NCBI RefSeq assembly: GCF_963855985.1
Contig: NC_087105.1
Span: 4,838,501 to 4,902,500 of the forward strand
Source of the DNA: Ostrinia nubilalis
Taxonomy: Eukaryota; Arthropoda; Insecta; Lepidoptera; Crambidae
DNA: 64,000 nt
Reading direction: 5' to 3'
Below the pieces are notes generated by a model, which saw only the letters and a program-made list of their open reading frames with translations, had not been told where the DNA came from and made no database searches. The position numbers were made by a program, and so were the translations under genes. Below, piece after piece: positions 12,143-26,400 of this stretch. Numbering within the stretch: the first letter of the stretch is position 1; each line of letters begins with the position of its first letter.

Positions 12143-12869
12143 ATGAACTACAAATTACTTTATTTTTTCGTTGTGTTCCTCTTAATACGAAGCATTTGTG
12201 GTATCTTCAACTTCTTACGGACTATAGAAGCTGTTGGATATCCTTACTATAAAATCCAGTTCTCTATGGGGACTTGCAGAGGTAAGATAAGCTTTAGGAT
12301 TTAACTTTCAGGGCAGGTTTGATAATCACACACACTGCATTATTTCACTGACATGTATTTCAGTTACAAAATTGTTTGAAGAGAATAAAATATGGGGCAG
12401 CGTGAAGTTAAATAGAGTCTTTGATATTTACTACAAAACTGATGATGGTAAGTAAGTTCAAGAGATAATGGACAAAGTAAGTATGTAGATGCACTCATAA
12501 TGAAGCGCAACTAAACTATTTCTCGAAGCGCTCTGTATGCTTATTAATATTCCCGTTGTCCCCACCGTTGTCCTTACTGGTGAGAATTTAATTAAGTAAT
12601 TAAAATTGATCATGTTTACAGGTGATACGATTTCCAGAGTGGAAATTAATTTAGTAATGAACAATACTAACTGTATTTCACAATCTAAAACAGGCGTTGG
12701 GAAAACAGAATTTTCAGCTGTGTTGATCTTGCCCACAAGTGTTGGAAGAATATTTTACAGCCTATCTATATTTTCATGCACTCCCGTAAAAGAATACCCA
12801 TATTATGACGAAGAAGAAACCGATTATGGACTTTTAGAATCATCTGAATTGTATTCAGAGTCGGATTAA
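12143..12869 (+). CDS. Small secreted protein, 156 aa, three exons, possibly MBF2-like
   Basis: Not firmly recognised. Exons 12143-12281, 12364-12447 and 12622-12869 join in phase 1 with clean gtaag donors and cag acceptors. Residues 1-20 (MNYKLLYFFVVFLLIRSICG) are a signal peptide. The mature part has few cysteines (GTCRG, NCIS, FSCTP) and ends in an acidic, Tyr-rich tail (YYDEEETDYG). The segment with TGVGKTEF...LPTSVGRIFYSLSIF resembles the glycine-centred strand pattern of the insect MBF2 family of small secreted proteins, but the match is loose and the assignment tentative. AATAAA at 12912 follows. It lies between, and on the same strand as, the carboxypeptidase and Atg2. Confidence 0.65.
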
Positions 12870-12911
12870 ACAATCATGGTAACTAATTACGTTTAAACGT
12901 TTGCCGCCAAA

Positions 12912-12917
12912 AATAAA
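12912..12917 (+). terminator. Poly(A) signal of the small secreted-protein gene
   Basis: AATAAA 43 bp after the TAA stop at 12869. Confidence 0.5.
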
Positions 12918-13355
12918 TACTCAAATAAAATTGCCATAAAAAAAAACAAGATATCCAGCGTTCTGTGCATGTCGTGGCAACCCATTAACAACAACTTTAA
13001 CAACACTTTAGATTTATATGGAAACTGTGAATGTATGGTGTATGTTTTGTTGGTTGTTCATAAATAAATAGATAAAATAAAAGCTTGTATAATCATAAAT
13101 AAAACCTAAAATAAGTCAATTTAATTGAGCTCAATCTGAGCTCGAAATAGCTCATTTTTAAACACACAGATTATGACCCGTTTTTAAACGAATGTAATCA
13201 GCTGTTTCCGGTCCGATTTCTGAACGAAAATCATTTTGAGTGAAACGGAACGTCATGTTTATTTACGTTCGTAAGTCAATCACACGCAAATCACAATAGT
13301 CATTACGCACAAAAGTATAAATTCTCAGTGTGATGAACATAATAAAGTGATAAAG

Positions 13356-14412
13356 ATGGTTTGGTATCTACCATGGTCTGAAAGCATAAAAAAAAGAGCC
13401 TGCAGGTACCTTCTCCAGCGTTACCTGGGCAATTTTCTTGAAGAAAAATTGACTTTGGATCAGCTGAGTGTTGATCTGTACAATGGCACAGGGACGGTAT
13501 GCGATGTTAGCCTTGACTGCGAGGTAAGTTTATTCCATTTATAACTCATTATAGTTAATTATATTCCTTAGATCCCTCTGCAGGGTACATTTTGATCATT
13601 TTTCCGCCTAAAACACCACGCGTCCTCGCCAATTTAAAGTGCGCATTACTTGAAAAGTCCCACGTGCGAAAAACGTTGGGACGAAACAAAGAAAAAATAT
13701 TTCTACCTACATTGTATAGTAATTCAACAAATGTATTAACATTGTTAGTACATTAATTTACTTTGAACATGTTTTATATTTATATAACTTTCACTCATTA
13801 AATGTAAAAGTCAATATAAAAAAACATAACTACAAACTTGCTCAATATTGCAAATAATATTTACTACAGTTGTAATAAATCACTGTGCATGATATATTTA
13901 TACCCACCCACATTAATTTTATAATATACAATTTAATAGCCACTGGAAAATTTATGGAAGTCTTATAAACTGTTCTATTTTAATTTTTGTCTTTTATTAA
14001 ATTGTAATCAAATTTGTCGTAAATGATGCACTAGCTCTGCATTTAGTAGCATTATAATATAATTGGGCATTATTATCCACTTAGTATTAATTATTGTGAC
14101 ATTTATTATTAGATAATGAAATGCAATTAAAATAACATAAATTACTTATGTAATAAATAAAAAAACACTGTCTAGTCTATAGTTTTATTTCTAGAGATGA
14201 TGATGCTAACTACCCACATTTAACTATTAAATATATATTTTAGGCCCTCAATGAGTTGGGAGACACACAAAACTGGCCGTTGGAAATAGTTGACGGTCAT
14301 ATGAGAGAGATAACTGTCACTATTCCATGGTCCACCCTTCTCAAAGATGACTCCATTGTTGAAGTCAACGGCCTCTCACTTACCGTTCAGCCAAAAGTAC
14401 GGCAAGAAGCTG
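13356..14412 (+). other. Atg2: Atg2 exons 1-2: chorein N-terminal lipid-entry domain
   Basis: Exons 1 and 2 encode about 112 residues that align with the chorein_N end of ATG2A/B: CRYLLQRYLGNFLEEKLTLD, then a short hydrophobic strand ending in VEVNGLSLTVQPK. In known ATG2 structures this end opens the lipid groove and contacts the ER. The start ATG at 13356 is preferred over the in-frame GTG at 13347. Confidence 0.85.
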
Positions 14413-17400
14413 GTAAGTTGTGTATTTGAGTGCTAGATTTTGCATGAATCATTTCCTGAATATATAATTTGGAACCAACGCTAAAGTTATTCAATATTCA
14501 ATAGCAAATGTACGAAGAACAGGCTCGATGCTAATCACTAAATTATGTCTGTAATATTGTCCTTAATTTCGATGTTGTATTTCTTTGTTATTTTGTTTTT
14601 CCAAGAAATGTTATTTTGTACTTTAATTCTTTAGCCACACAAACAACATAAATAAGAAAACAACAAAAAATTTTTTTTTTATTTTCTATAAGAAGGTATT
14701 TAGAACTTTTTTTTATAAACAATGATTTTACTACATTTTATTATTAACCAAAATCTACCGATTTTAGTATCATCTATGCTGGAGTCCATGTGGTCCTCTA
14801 TGTCCTCATCGATGCAGCTGGCGGCTGAGTGCTTGCGCGAGGAAGACAGCCCGCAAGAAACCAACCCCGTGGAAGGGATTGAAATGTTTGCACATACCAT
14901 AGATTCAAGTAGGTCTTATGATCTTATTTCAATCTTTATTACAGCAGTTATGAATAATTTTGTTGATTACCTGTTGTACATTTTCGCATTATAATTAACC
15001 ACCTATTTTCATTTTTTAGAATGTTACAATAAAATAACTTTTTTATTTCAGTTCTAAGTCGAGTAAAAGTAAAGTTTGTAAATACAAAAATAAGATTAGA
15101 ACATGTTCCTAAAAGTGGTGACAGAGGCATTGCGCTAGAAATACACATTAAAAGGTAAGCATTTTCGTAGCTAAGTTTTATCTTCAATATCTGAATATCA
15201 TGTGAGTCAGAGAGTACATCTGAAGTATTAAAGTAGGACAATACGTTAGAACTTCCTTGTTAATACAACTGACGTTATTGAAACTGATTATATTTATAGC
15301 AATCGTTGTGACCTTCAATCACATATCACTACTTCTCATAAAATTTAATACAGTATCTATGTACTGTGTTTTTAATTTACTAAATGTTACATAATTAGAT
15401 ATGATAATTTCAGAATACAATACCCTCTTGAAGTCTCAAACCATTATTATACATATATTATTTCTTAACATAATAGGAACTACTTGTCAAATCTGGGACA
15501 AATACTAAACAATACATTCTCTTTCTCAACACTGGTACACACACTACAAATATTTCACTATTGTTTTTAGCATAGACTACTTTGACGAGGCTGGCGTGGA
15601 ACCCACACCGGAAGCAACAGACCCTGACAAATCTAAGACGTACATCGTCGCCACATACACAAACAAGAAGATCAGGTTTGAAGGAGTCACATTGTACACA
15701 GATGAGTTCCCTTCAAAACTGCGAACTATGGCACGGAGTCTTATAATGGAAAAGTCTGTATCGTCACAAGCGGACAAATCTGATGGCTCCCCAGCTGACC
15801 CGTCAGAAGTTAACTACACAAGCACAGTGTCTGACGTTTTCTACGAAACTCGTAGCGTTATATCGACGATAGAATCGGACCCTATCAAAGAAGTATTACC
15901 TGAAATAAGAACTCAAACGGAAATTAAAGAGGCTACTCCAGAAGAAAGGGCCAACCAGCCCGATCCTATTCTCTTTGCGACACTGACAGGCCAGCAAGAA
16001 TTGGCGCTCAAAGTTAAACATTCAGAAGAAGTGGAGGGGCCGAAAGTGGAAGTAAAGATGCTTTTTGGTTCTTGTATTGTGTTCATATCGCCGAGGCAGT
16101 TGCATACGTTGATTGAGCTGATAGATGCTCTGAATCAACCACAATTAGAAGACACTAGGTAAGTTCTGACAATTTTATCCTGATCCTTGATTTACTTTCG
16201 CAACAAAACTAATTAATCTCTTTTCTTTTTTTAGCAACATACCGTTGCGTCCGAGCAATATCAACGTCCAATGCAAGCCAATGAGACAAGCTGACTTCCA
16301 GCTTATAGAAGCCCAACTGCTCGGAAACTTGGAGAGACAGAACTTAAGGCCTAGCAGCAGCAAATACGGCTGGTCGGGCCCTAGCTTTGGTAAGTTGTTG
16401 TAATTTTACACTGTCTTTAAAAAATATACCTAATTATTTTACTACACTGTACAATCACAGAATAATAATAAGTACTACGTACAGAAGTTTTACTTCGCGA
16501 AGGTATTTAAAAAAATATATGCTCAATGTCATTAACAATATGGTGTAATTTAGCCTGTCTCAAGAGTCAAGCACTATTTTGTTGACAAACGTCAGTCATC
16601 GGCACTGCGCCGAAGCTATAGGGCTGACTTCGGTAAAATGATGTGACGTGAGGTGCCAAACTGCGGAAAATGGCGGAGGAAATACATGATTTAGCATGAA
16701 TTATCATGAATAATATTAACTACTTATTTACCTCTCAGTGTCTTGAGGCAACTTAAAAAAGTACATTCTGTGTTTTTATTATTATTTAGGCAGTTAAATA
16801 CTGCACAGTATTTAGTACACCATTTTCTTTATTTTCTTCCATCATACACAAGAATACGCGTGCGTGAGTCAATGTTCGCTTGTATGTGAGGCCTTGTCGA
16901 ATAGTATCCTGTAGGTGGGCCATCGTGCGTGTTTTGTTTTCGATGTAAACTCGCGGAGATGAACAGGCCTGGTACAATCAACCATAAGCTATTTTTCTTT
17001 CTTCTTCATTTCATCATTTTAAGTTTTTATGCCTTTTCAAAGCAACTTTTTATAACAGTCATAATTTTTCTTATTATGCAGACGATAGCGACACAGAAAA
17101 CGAGAAATTCCACCCGATGACGTCACCAGGCAACATGGCGGAGAGTTTCTCTTCCTCCGTGAGCTCTATGAGCACCAGCATGACTTCGAGCGTGAACATG
17201 CCCTCTGTACAGCCACGCATCAAACGTAACAAAAAAGGTACTCGTAGTAGACGTAGATATTAAGGTAAAGTACGGCCAACTAGCAGCGATACTAGTCGAG
17301 TTGACAATATATTCTGTCTCTTCCCATCTTGTGATTTGTCGTAATGTCTCGTTCTCCCGCCAAAATATGTCAAAGTCAGACGGGTTCACCCATAACATTG

Positions 17401-20400
17401 GGTTTGTTTACATTTGGTATTGCTTCTCGTTGGCCGTACTTTAGGCAGGGTATGCATATTCTGCTGTAATACTTTTGTACTACATCAAGGGTCTACGAAC
17501 CGAGTTTCGGTTTCTTTGTTACACCGACTAAATTGGGTTCAAGAAAATGGACTGATAATAGAAGATTTTTCATACATACGTTTTGAAATAATATTTATTT
17601 GTTACAGTTCCTCACATTGACGGTGACCCCACAGCAGAGGTGTCTCACATCAGCTTCAGGGTTGCCTCACTATCCTGTGTTCTTCTACATAAGGTAAGTA
17701 GTAATTTAATTTATTTTTTAAAACCCAACAATTAAAATTCAACATTTTAAAGGTATAAAAAAACACTTTCTTATAAACATTTAGATTCTTTGGGAACTTC
17801 GTATTAAATTATTTAACGACCCAGTGTCGTGACATCAGTTGGTAAAGTAAAAACCCACATTAAAAAAAAGCAGAATATCTAAAACAAACAAAAATTGTCA
17901 GTTTGGTCACCTATAAAAAACTAATCATATTTTATCTAAATATCGATTAAGTAATCATTTTTTGTTTTCAAGGATATCCTGGCCCCCACTCCCATGGGTA
18001 ACGACTGCATCTCGCCGTCTTCCACCAACAAAATGCACGACGTGGCCAGACAGTTCTTCGAGAGCCTGCCGCCGTACGCTTTGGCCGACAGCGGGAAGAA
18101 AGACTTCGCTATGGCCAATGAGGCCATAGACAATGCTACGAAGAGAAACCATTTGAGGTAAGTCATGTAATTTCTAAATTCTTTTGATCTTACATCTCGG
18201 GTACGATTCATCTAGCTCAGTGGTTCTTAACCGGTGGTCCGCGGACCACTGGTGGTCCCTGGAGGCATTCCAAGTGGTCCACGAAGACATCGTAATAAAC
18301 AAGTGACGTGACGTGATGAGTCGAGTCAACACCACGCAAACGGCGCACAGTGGGCGAGAAATCGACCTCCCCTTTCATAAGATTTTGAAAAAAAAAGTGG
18401 TCCCTGACAAGACAGAAATTTGGTAAAATGGTCCCTCCAAAATGGAACCACTGATCTAGCTAGAGTATAAAAAGACATGATATTACCCAGACTAATTGAC
18501 TCCTCGTAAGCTCTAGTACTCTGATTTTTTTACCTCTGTGGTAGGTAGTAGAGCTAGCTATATTTGGGACGTGTATTTAAGAGTCCTAAAAAGCATATTT
18601 GTTTGGAAGAAAGTGTCCCATTTCTGTCACTCTGAAAAAGGTAATTGTTTAAGCGATAGCGCACACTGGGCAACAGTCGCGGCGATTGTCGCCCTGTAAC
18701 TTAGACTTAGACTTTTTCTAACTAAAATATTTATTACAGGCTATTAACATCAGAAGTGACGTTGGACGGCAGCGACAAGACAACAAGTCACGGCAACCAG
18801 ACGGTTTGCGAAGCGTCCATAGGGAGAATGCTAGTCAGAGAGTGCCTGTACTCGCCAGGTGCAAGCAAACCACAGGGCTATGACCTGATACGGTTTGAAA
18901 ACAAAGGTGATTATTATACATAGTAATGTAATTCAGCATTACCTCTTTATTCACTTCATTTATCTATTCACTCAATCAATGCCTGGATGCTGGCAGCGCA
19001 GTACCGGTTACTGTGGAAATTCTTGGGGGAGGCCTTTGTCCAGCAGTGGACGTCATTTGGCTGAAACAACAACCACGACGAATAACAAACATTGGAAGTC
19101 TCAGCACCCTAATATTGTTTTTATCTTTACAGATGACGATGACAAAAAGAGTACGACTACACGTGCTAATGTCAGAATAAACTTCAAACAGACGTCCAAA
19201 TACATGAGGATTTCTGGAGAGAAAAAACTTGTTCATCCCACAACGGATATTGTGTAAGTGTCATTTGTAAAAATACTCGTATTTACTGTTATTCCGACAT
19301 AAATTACTAAGGTCTCATCTTTCCCTAGATTCAAAACTCATTGCCGCCTTACGCGTTTTTAAGCGTCAAATAACGCTATAGCTAGTATAGGAGGGATGAA
19401 GATAGATAGAAGATAAATAGATGCAGGCTGAAGAAAAATCACTATTTTTTATTTTGTAGTCCACAAAAAGAGAAACCTTTTATGTAGAAAATATAAAGGA
19501 CCTTAGTTACATGTAATTAAAATCTATTATCTTTTGCAGTATGAAATGCACACCATTCCACGTGGACGTAGACTTGACAGTAGTAGAGCGTATGTCGGCG
19601 ACGTTCTTGTGCGACAGCCCGCAGCCCGCCGGCGCGACACCTACTCAGCCGCCGCCACAGAACCAATTGAGCTTTTCGCTGCAGTGCCCTGATTTGAACG
19701 CCGTGCTCAGGTGAGAATGTACCCTATTACAAACGACATAAAGCTCATATTTCTGCAATTCCCCAACCTGAACGCCGTGCTCAGATGAGAATGGACCCTG
19801 CTATGTAAACCTTAAAGTTTATATTAGTGGAGCGAACGTTAACATGACAGTGGTAGAGCGTATGTCGACGACGTTCTTGTACGACAGAACCAGCTCAGCT
19901 TCTCGTTGCAGTGCCCTAATCTGAACGCCGTACTCAGGTGAGAATGGACCCTATTCTGTAAGACATAAAGCTCATATTGCTGCAGCACCCCAACTTAATC
20001 GCCGTGTGTAGGTGAGAACGCACGCTATTCTGTAAGACTTAAAGTTTACATTAGTAGAGCGTATGTCGGCGACGTTCTTGTGCGACAGCCCGCAGCCCGC
20101 CGGCGCGACACCTACCCAGCCGCCGCCACAGAATCAGCTCAGCTTTTCGCTGCAGTGCCCCAACCTCAATGCTGTACTCAGATGAGAATGCACCTTATCC
20201 TGTCAGACATAAAGCCTATTGTAGTGAGGCTAATGTCAGTGACAGTTGCCGACGCGACTGTCGCGCAAAACCAGATCACTTTCTCGCTGCAGTGCCCTAA
20301 TCTGAAAGCCGTGCTCAGGTGAGAACAGACCCCATTGTATAAGACTTAAAGTTTACATTAGTGGAGACAGCCCGCAGCCCGCCGGCGCGACACCTACCCA

Positions 20401-23400
20401 GCTGCCGCCGCAGAACCAGCTCAGCTTTTCGCTGCAGTGCCCTAATCTGAACGCCGAGCTCAGGTGAGAATGCACCCTTTTATTAAAGGCGTAAGGCTCA
20501 CACTAGTAGAACAAGACAGTGATAGTTGCCGCCGCGCAGCCGCCGACGCACCAGTTGAGCTTATCGTTAAAGTGCCCCAACCTGAATGGACTTTATTGTA
20601 TAAGACATAGTTTATATTCGTGGAGCGACGATCCCCGGTGTCATCTTTGCACAAACGTCGTCTGTCTTAGCTTTTCGCTGCAAGTTTCATGTCTTAAAGA
20701 AGAGAATGCACCCTATTCTTTAAGTAATGAAAGTGATGTTTGCTAGCGTTGCTACTTGCGCAGTCGCCGCCATATTACCAGCTCAGTTTCTCATTGCAGT
20801 GCCCGAATCTGACCACCGCGCTTAAGTGAATATATCCCCTATTACATGCGATATAAAGCTCACACACTATGTACAATGGTCGCAGACGTGTAGCCTGCGC
20901 AAGCTCTGCACTGCAGAATAAACTTACTCGAATCTTCTCGTTGAAATTGAACCTTATCCCAATCATATTAAAACAACTTTTCACTTTTCTCCAGGTTCCC
21001 CGTAGCAGACCTACGACCGGGAATAAACCGGGAACTACGGCAGGTCAGAGCCGACTACCTGACGTTCAAGTTCCAGAACGTCACCATCGGCTCCCAACAG
21101 ATTCCGAGCGCGCGGCCGCTGCCGACCACTGTGACGCTCAAAACCTCCACTCTTGACTTGTACTATCACGTAAGTGTCATAATCAATCATCGTAATCATT
21201 TTGGCCACAGGACGTCCACCCACAAAGTGGACCGGCGACCTCATAAATGTAGCAGGAAGGCGCTGGATGCAGGCCGCTACCAACCGGTCATTATGGAAAT
21301 CATTGGGGAGGCCTATTAGTAATCAATAAGTCATAAAATATGACGTCAACTTCCAATTGTGTACTGGTGTTATGTGACACTGACATAGGCCCTTTGAAGT
21401 ATTATGATAAAGTTATGACACCTGTTGGAAACCAAAAATTATTTTCCACTTGGCTCCATGTTTTTATAAAGGGCTTCGACATAATGACGCCATTAGTACC
21501 AATGTGTCTTCGACTGCCTCTGTACTTACGTTTGCGTGATTTACATGAATTTCTGTTACAGGAAAATGACAGCCTACCACCAACGCACATAGCTCGATCA
21601 ATAATGAGCGAACCAATGGAGGGGAACGTACTAAGCGGCAACGCCTTTGTTCCGATTCCTACGTAAGTTTTTCGTACTCATATATCATCTTTAGGTACGG
21701 GTGTCCTAGAACAGGAATCTACAGTATCCGCAAACCAATTAAAACCTTAACCACCCTATTTTAAAGTCTAATTTCGTTTACAACAGGATCTCAATGACCT
21801 TCAAGCCGCGCAAAGGCAAAGGCCCATTCGACGGGTTGTCCGATGAACCATCGTTCGAGCCAGCCGTGTCGAACCCGATGACGACGTCCATGTATATCAT
21901 GAACAATCTGCACAATGCCAACCCTAGTCCTTTCAGCGCGAAGAAGATGGCCCACCAGAGCATTACGAAGCATGAAAACGATGCGCAACCAAGTAAGTTC
22001 TTTTTTTTTAACCCCTGACGCAAAAGAGGTGTGTTTATAAGTTTGACATGTGTCTGTGGCATCGTGGTTCCTAAACGAACTTCTTTTTTTTTCATTGCAT
22101 GAGCCCTATGTCGTCCTGTACAAGTTGTATACCTCGATGATGTTTCTAAAATTGTTCAAAAACAATCTGTATGTGTTTAAAACAACTCGCTTTTTTGTGT
22201 GTTACATGGAATAAATTATCACTGTGATATACCATTTATCAACTTAATAAACTTAACCATAACATGCTTTAAACCTTTGTGCTTTTGGTAACTAGGTCAA
22301 GAAGAGGAGCTCATAGTGCCCGGCAACGAAGAAGAAATGGCGGAATTCACAAGCAGTGCCATAGAACATTCCTCGATACACCTCGAATTCAACCTGCCGA
22401 TACTCAGTCTGCAGCTTGAGTAAGTAGAAAAGTACCTAATGCTCTTTCAAATTGAAGCCACGATAGCCGAACGGTGAAGGGGTCGGACTGGCCGACTGGT
22501 GATCCGGGGAACGCGGATTCAGTCCCCGCTGCCGCTCGACTATTGTGGTGAGCTCACTCGTGACACAAGCATATTTATTAGTAATAAATAAAAAATTACT
22601 AATAATGTTTAAAAAAAATGATGTTTTGAGCAGGATGTCAATTTTTTATTAATGAAACTACATACTAACCGTTGATAGTTGTAATTTTTATTAGTAGTTT
22701 ATTAGTAGTAGTTGTAGTTTTAAACGTAGGTAAAAGTAGTATAAACTTTCCGTCTACGGTTCCTAAAACGTTCCGTTTAAAACTTCTTATTTGAAAAACC
22801 CCTTACAGATGACTGCATATGTCGCGCAGCAAGAATTGAGGCGCTATTTATAAACACAAGCAAATATCGTATACGCTTGTCGCGCTCTCTTGCGTTTCTA
22901 ATTTGTGTATTCTGTATTCAAATATTACGTCAGTGTGAGTATGTATTTGCCTCAACTTTCGTTGCGCGACCTATACTCGTCAAACACATCTTTATCTAAT
23001 TATAATAAGTTCTATTCTACAACAACTGTGGTCTGTTGTGCTGTCGACTGTACTTTAGTAATGTTTTTTCAACAGATCCAAACAACTGTACGAAATAATC
23101 TACAACCGCATCAACTCAGACCTACTGTTGTGGGAGCCGCACATAGTTGATCCGTACGAGATCAACCCGCTCATGTATACATCCATTTACCCCGCTTTTA
23201 GCGAGTTTAAAAGCACCGGGTATGGTAAGTTGCAACGATTACATTATTAACCAGCTTATGTCCGCACTTGCGTGGACTCCGGACTGTTTAAATAAGTTAT
23301 CTTTAAAAAACTGAAAAAAGTTATCGCATGTGCCCTTAAAAAGCCTTACAATTACTTTTCCTAACTCTTAACTAAACAATTTAAAAATGGGACTCGGTTT

Positions 23401-26400
23401 CTAATTCAATAAATCAATTTGATCCTCCATTTCACTTCCTTAAAGTTTAACGATAAAAAGTAGCCTATGTCCTTCTACTGCATCCTGCCTATTGCTAAAA
23501 AAAAATCATCAAGAGAGGAGAATCTTCAAGAAATTTTCCAAAAAAACTTTAATCAAACCAACTGAGTTTGTTCCGGCGTTTCTTCTCAGCACTTGCCATA
23601 TGTTTGTCTCGAAGCGCTGGTAGGGCCCAAAAGATAAGGAGACATGTAAAGTGCCCCAAAAGGGCTACCTTTTCTTTTTTTATTATTTACATTTTGAGGT
23701 TCATAAGTGCCACTTGTGGTCTAAACTAAATAAATATTTTTGATTTTTATTTAATTTAATTAGACGTAAGTTATACTAACTAGTTCGTCGCACAGGATTG
23801 AAAGATCCTACCTCTGCCGCAGATTCAGACTCGGACAGTACGTCTTCGGAAGAAGAGAACCTCTACTACTCCACCTACGATAATAAGTTCAAGAAGGGAC
23901 ACGCGGCCGGAAAGATCGTTCACGAGACCAAGGATACGCACGACTTCTGCCTAACCTTGAAGGTCGGGAAGGGGCTGTTGACGATATATGCTCCAGTCAG
24001 AGTAAGTAGTTTATATAGATTTGCGAACGTAAGATAAAATCGCCGTATGTACATAGCTGGGCACCGTTAATCAAATAGTTAACTTCGTTAATCGTTAAAC
24101 CGTTAATTAAAAAAATAACTTCGTTAAACGGTAAAACGTTACATTTAGCAAGATTTAACGCAAGTTAACGTTAACGGATTATAACACATGATAATAAAAC
24201 GAAAAAAATAATTGTATGCAAGGTTCAAGTAATTTCGCGCATGAAATTTATTCCTCTTTTATGTTTGCGCTACAAGCTTTCAAAATTATTTGAACCTTGC
24301 ATAAGTACAATTATTTTTTTTCGTTTTAGTACAACTGCATTTCAGAATAAAAGCTTGTTTTTAAAAAAAGTTTGTTATTATAATTTTATTTTACACTTTT
24401 TAGTAGTATCTCAATCTCAGAGCCTTGGTTCAATTACAATACAATTTAGCATCAAAGTGTTCGAAAAGACAAATCCAGCAAACCCAAACTCGATAAGTTT
24501 CCACCGTTTCGTTTAGGAATTCCTATGGTCACCTCCTGACTCCATCATCAGGACCCTGGACATCATCTAATACTAAATTGCTCGAAAAGACAAATCCAAT
24601 GAACCCAAATTCGATGCGATTCCGCCGTTTCATTTAGGAGTTCCTTTGGCCACCTCCTGACTCCATATCAGACCAGCTCAATGGTACCATAACATTGCAT
24701 TGTCATCGTACTTACATAAGTATACCAAATTTCAGTTCAATCGGTTGAGGAGAACTGGCCTTAAATTCAGTTGCAAGATTTGTCCCACACATTAACAAGT
24801 GTCGTTAGTGATCTGGTTACAAAAACTGGTTTTGGGTTCTGGACTGTTGTGTTGCGTTTTTCAGCGTGCCTGTTGTATCTTTTTGGTAAATAGTAGGTAC
24901 TGGATTAACGATTAACGGACTTAGGATAATTTAACGGAAGTTAAAGAGTCCGTTAACATTTTTTAAAGTTAACTTAAAAGTTAATCCGTTAATAGAAATG
25001 TTAACTTCGTTAATTAACGATTAACGGATTAACGAGTTAATGCCCAGCTATGCGTATGTATCAATATTTTTAAGCTTAGACAGGTAGCTAGAGAGTGTTT
25101 AAAAATGTCCATTTATAGAAATAGTTCTTTGAACTCTAAAACAGTTAAATGAGCTATGAAACTTTCCGTGATATCTTAATTTGGTTTCAAATTAAATTGA
25201 TTAAGGATGCACCTCTTGCATTTACAGATTGGTTTTGATTATTTAAGGAAGTTTTTTTTATTTTATTGAGAAAACCAAAAGCGTATTTCTACAAGTTTAA
25301 CATACATTAATTTAACACTCAATATGGCCAATAACAGGTTTCCGTTTCAGCTCAGCGAATAAAAAATGAGTGAGTTTGTGCTCATTGACGCACATTGACG
25401 ATGCCGGTTAGGCAGTAGGCCAATTTTAAAAAATATTTAATTCATACATTTATGTATTCATATGTGCGTTCAGAGATTGAATAAGTCCGATACCGATATC
25501 GTTAAGCTATTATCACCTTTATTATAATCTTCCTAAAACTAAATCTCGCATCTCCAGGACAGCAACAAACGCGTAGTCCCCGGCCAGATGGGCGAGTTGG
25601 TGCTGGAAGCGCACAAACTGGCTCTGTGCCAGGTCAGCGGGCTCAACGGACGCCCCAAGACGGCCCAGCTGTGTCTGCGAGCGGGGAAGACTACTCTGTA
25701 CCATGACTGTGAGTTTGAACTTGAATTCTAATGTTGTCGCATTAAAGTCGAAATTGCTTGAACAACTGACCAACTTGTGCCTCGTAGATTTCGATCAAAA
25801 GTAGCTCATGTGCTAACATTGTAAAGTTTTGTCAAAATAAGTAGGTACTATCGGCAACAGTGTTAACTACCCATTGCCGGTCATGTCGTCTCGTTCTATC
25901 GCAAATAATCACTATTTGATGAGAGCGAGTGCAAAAACGGAAATGGATAGTTAACACTGTGGTCTATAGTACGTTGAACCCTATTTATAAATAAATAACT
26001 CGTCTATTATCTCTCCCAACAGTACATGCGTCTTAATTAACTTAGGTTTATTACAATGCTGGACCAGTGTACCCATATAGTTGTGAGAGACTGGTGTCTG
26101 ATGTAGGTCTCAGAAAAAACTTGTAATACAGTTCACCAGAGCCCCCTCGCAGATTGAGCGAATAGTATTTATTAAGCAAAACTTATCCTGCAAGTGCATT
26201 CATTCCTATTTCGTGGGGAAAATATAAAATGAAAGTACTAATGTATTCCTTATCTTCTAGCACTCATCACAATACCCTCGGAGAAGCCAAACCTCCGCGT
26301 GTATGGCAACATCCTCCCTTCACACCTGAAGAGCACCATCTACCCGTCCGCTAAGGGAGTCGTCATCAAGGAGAACTTGAAGACTAAGGATATGTTCTCT

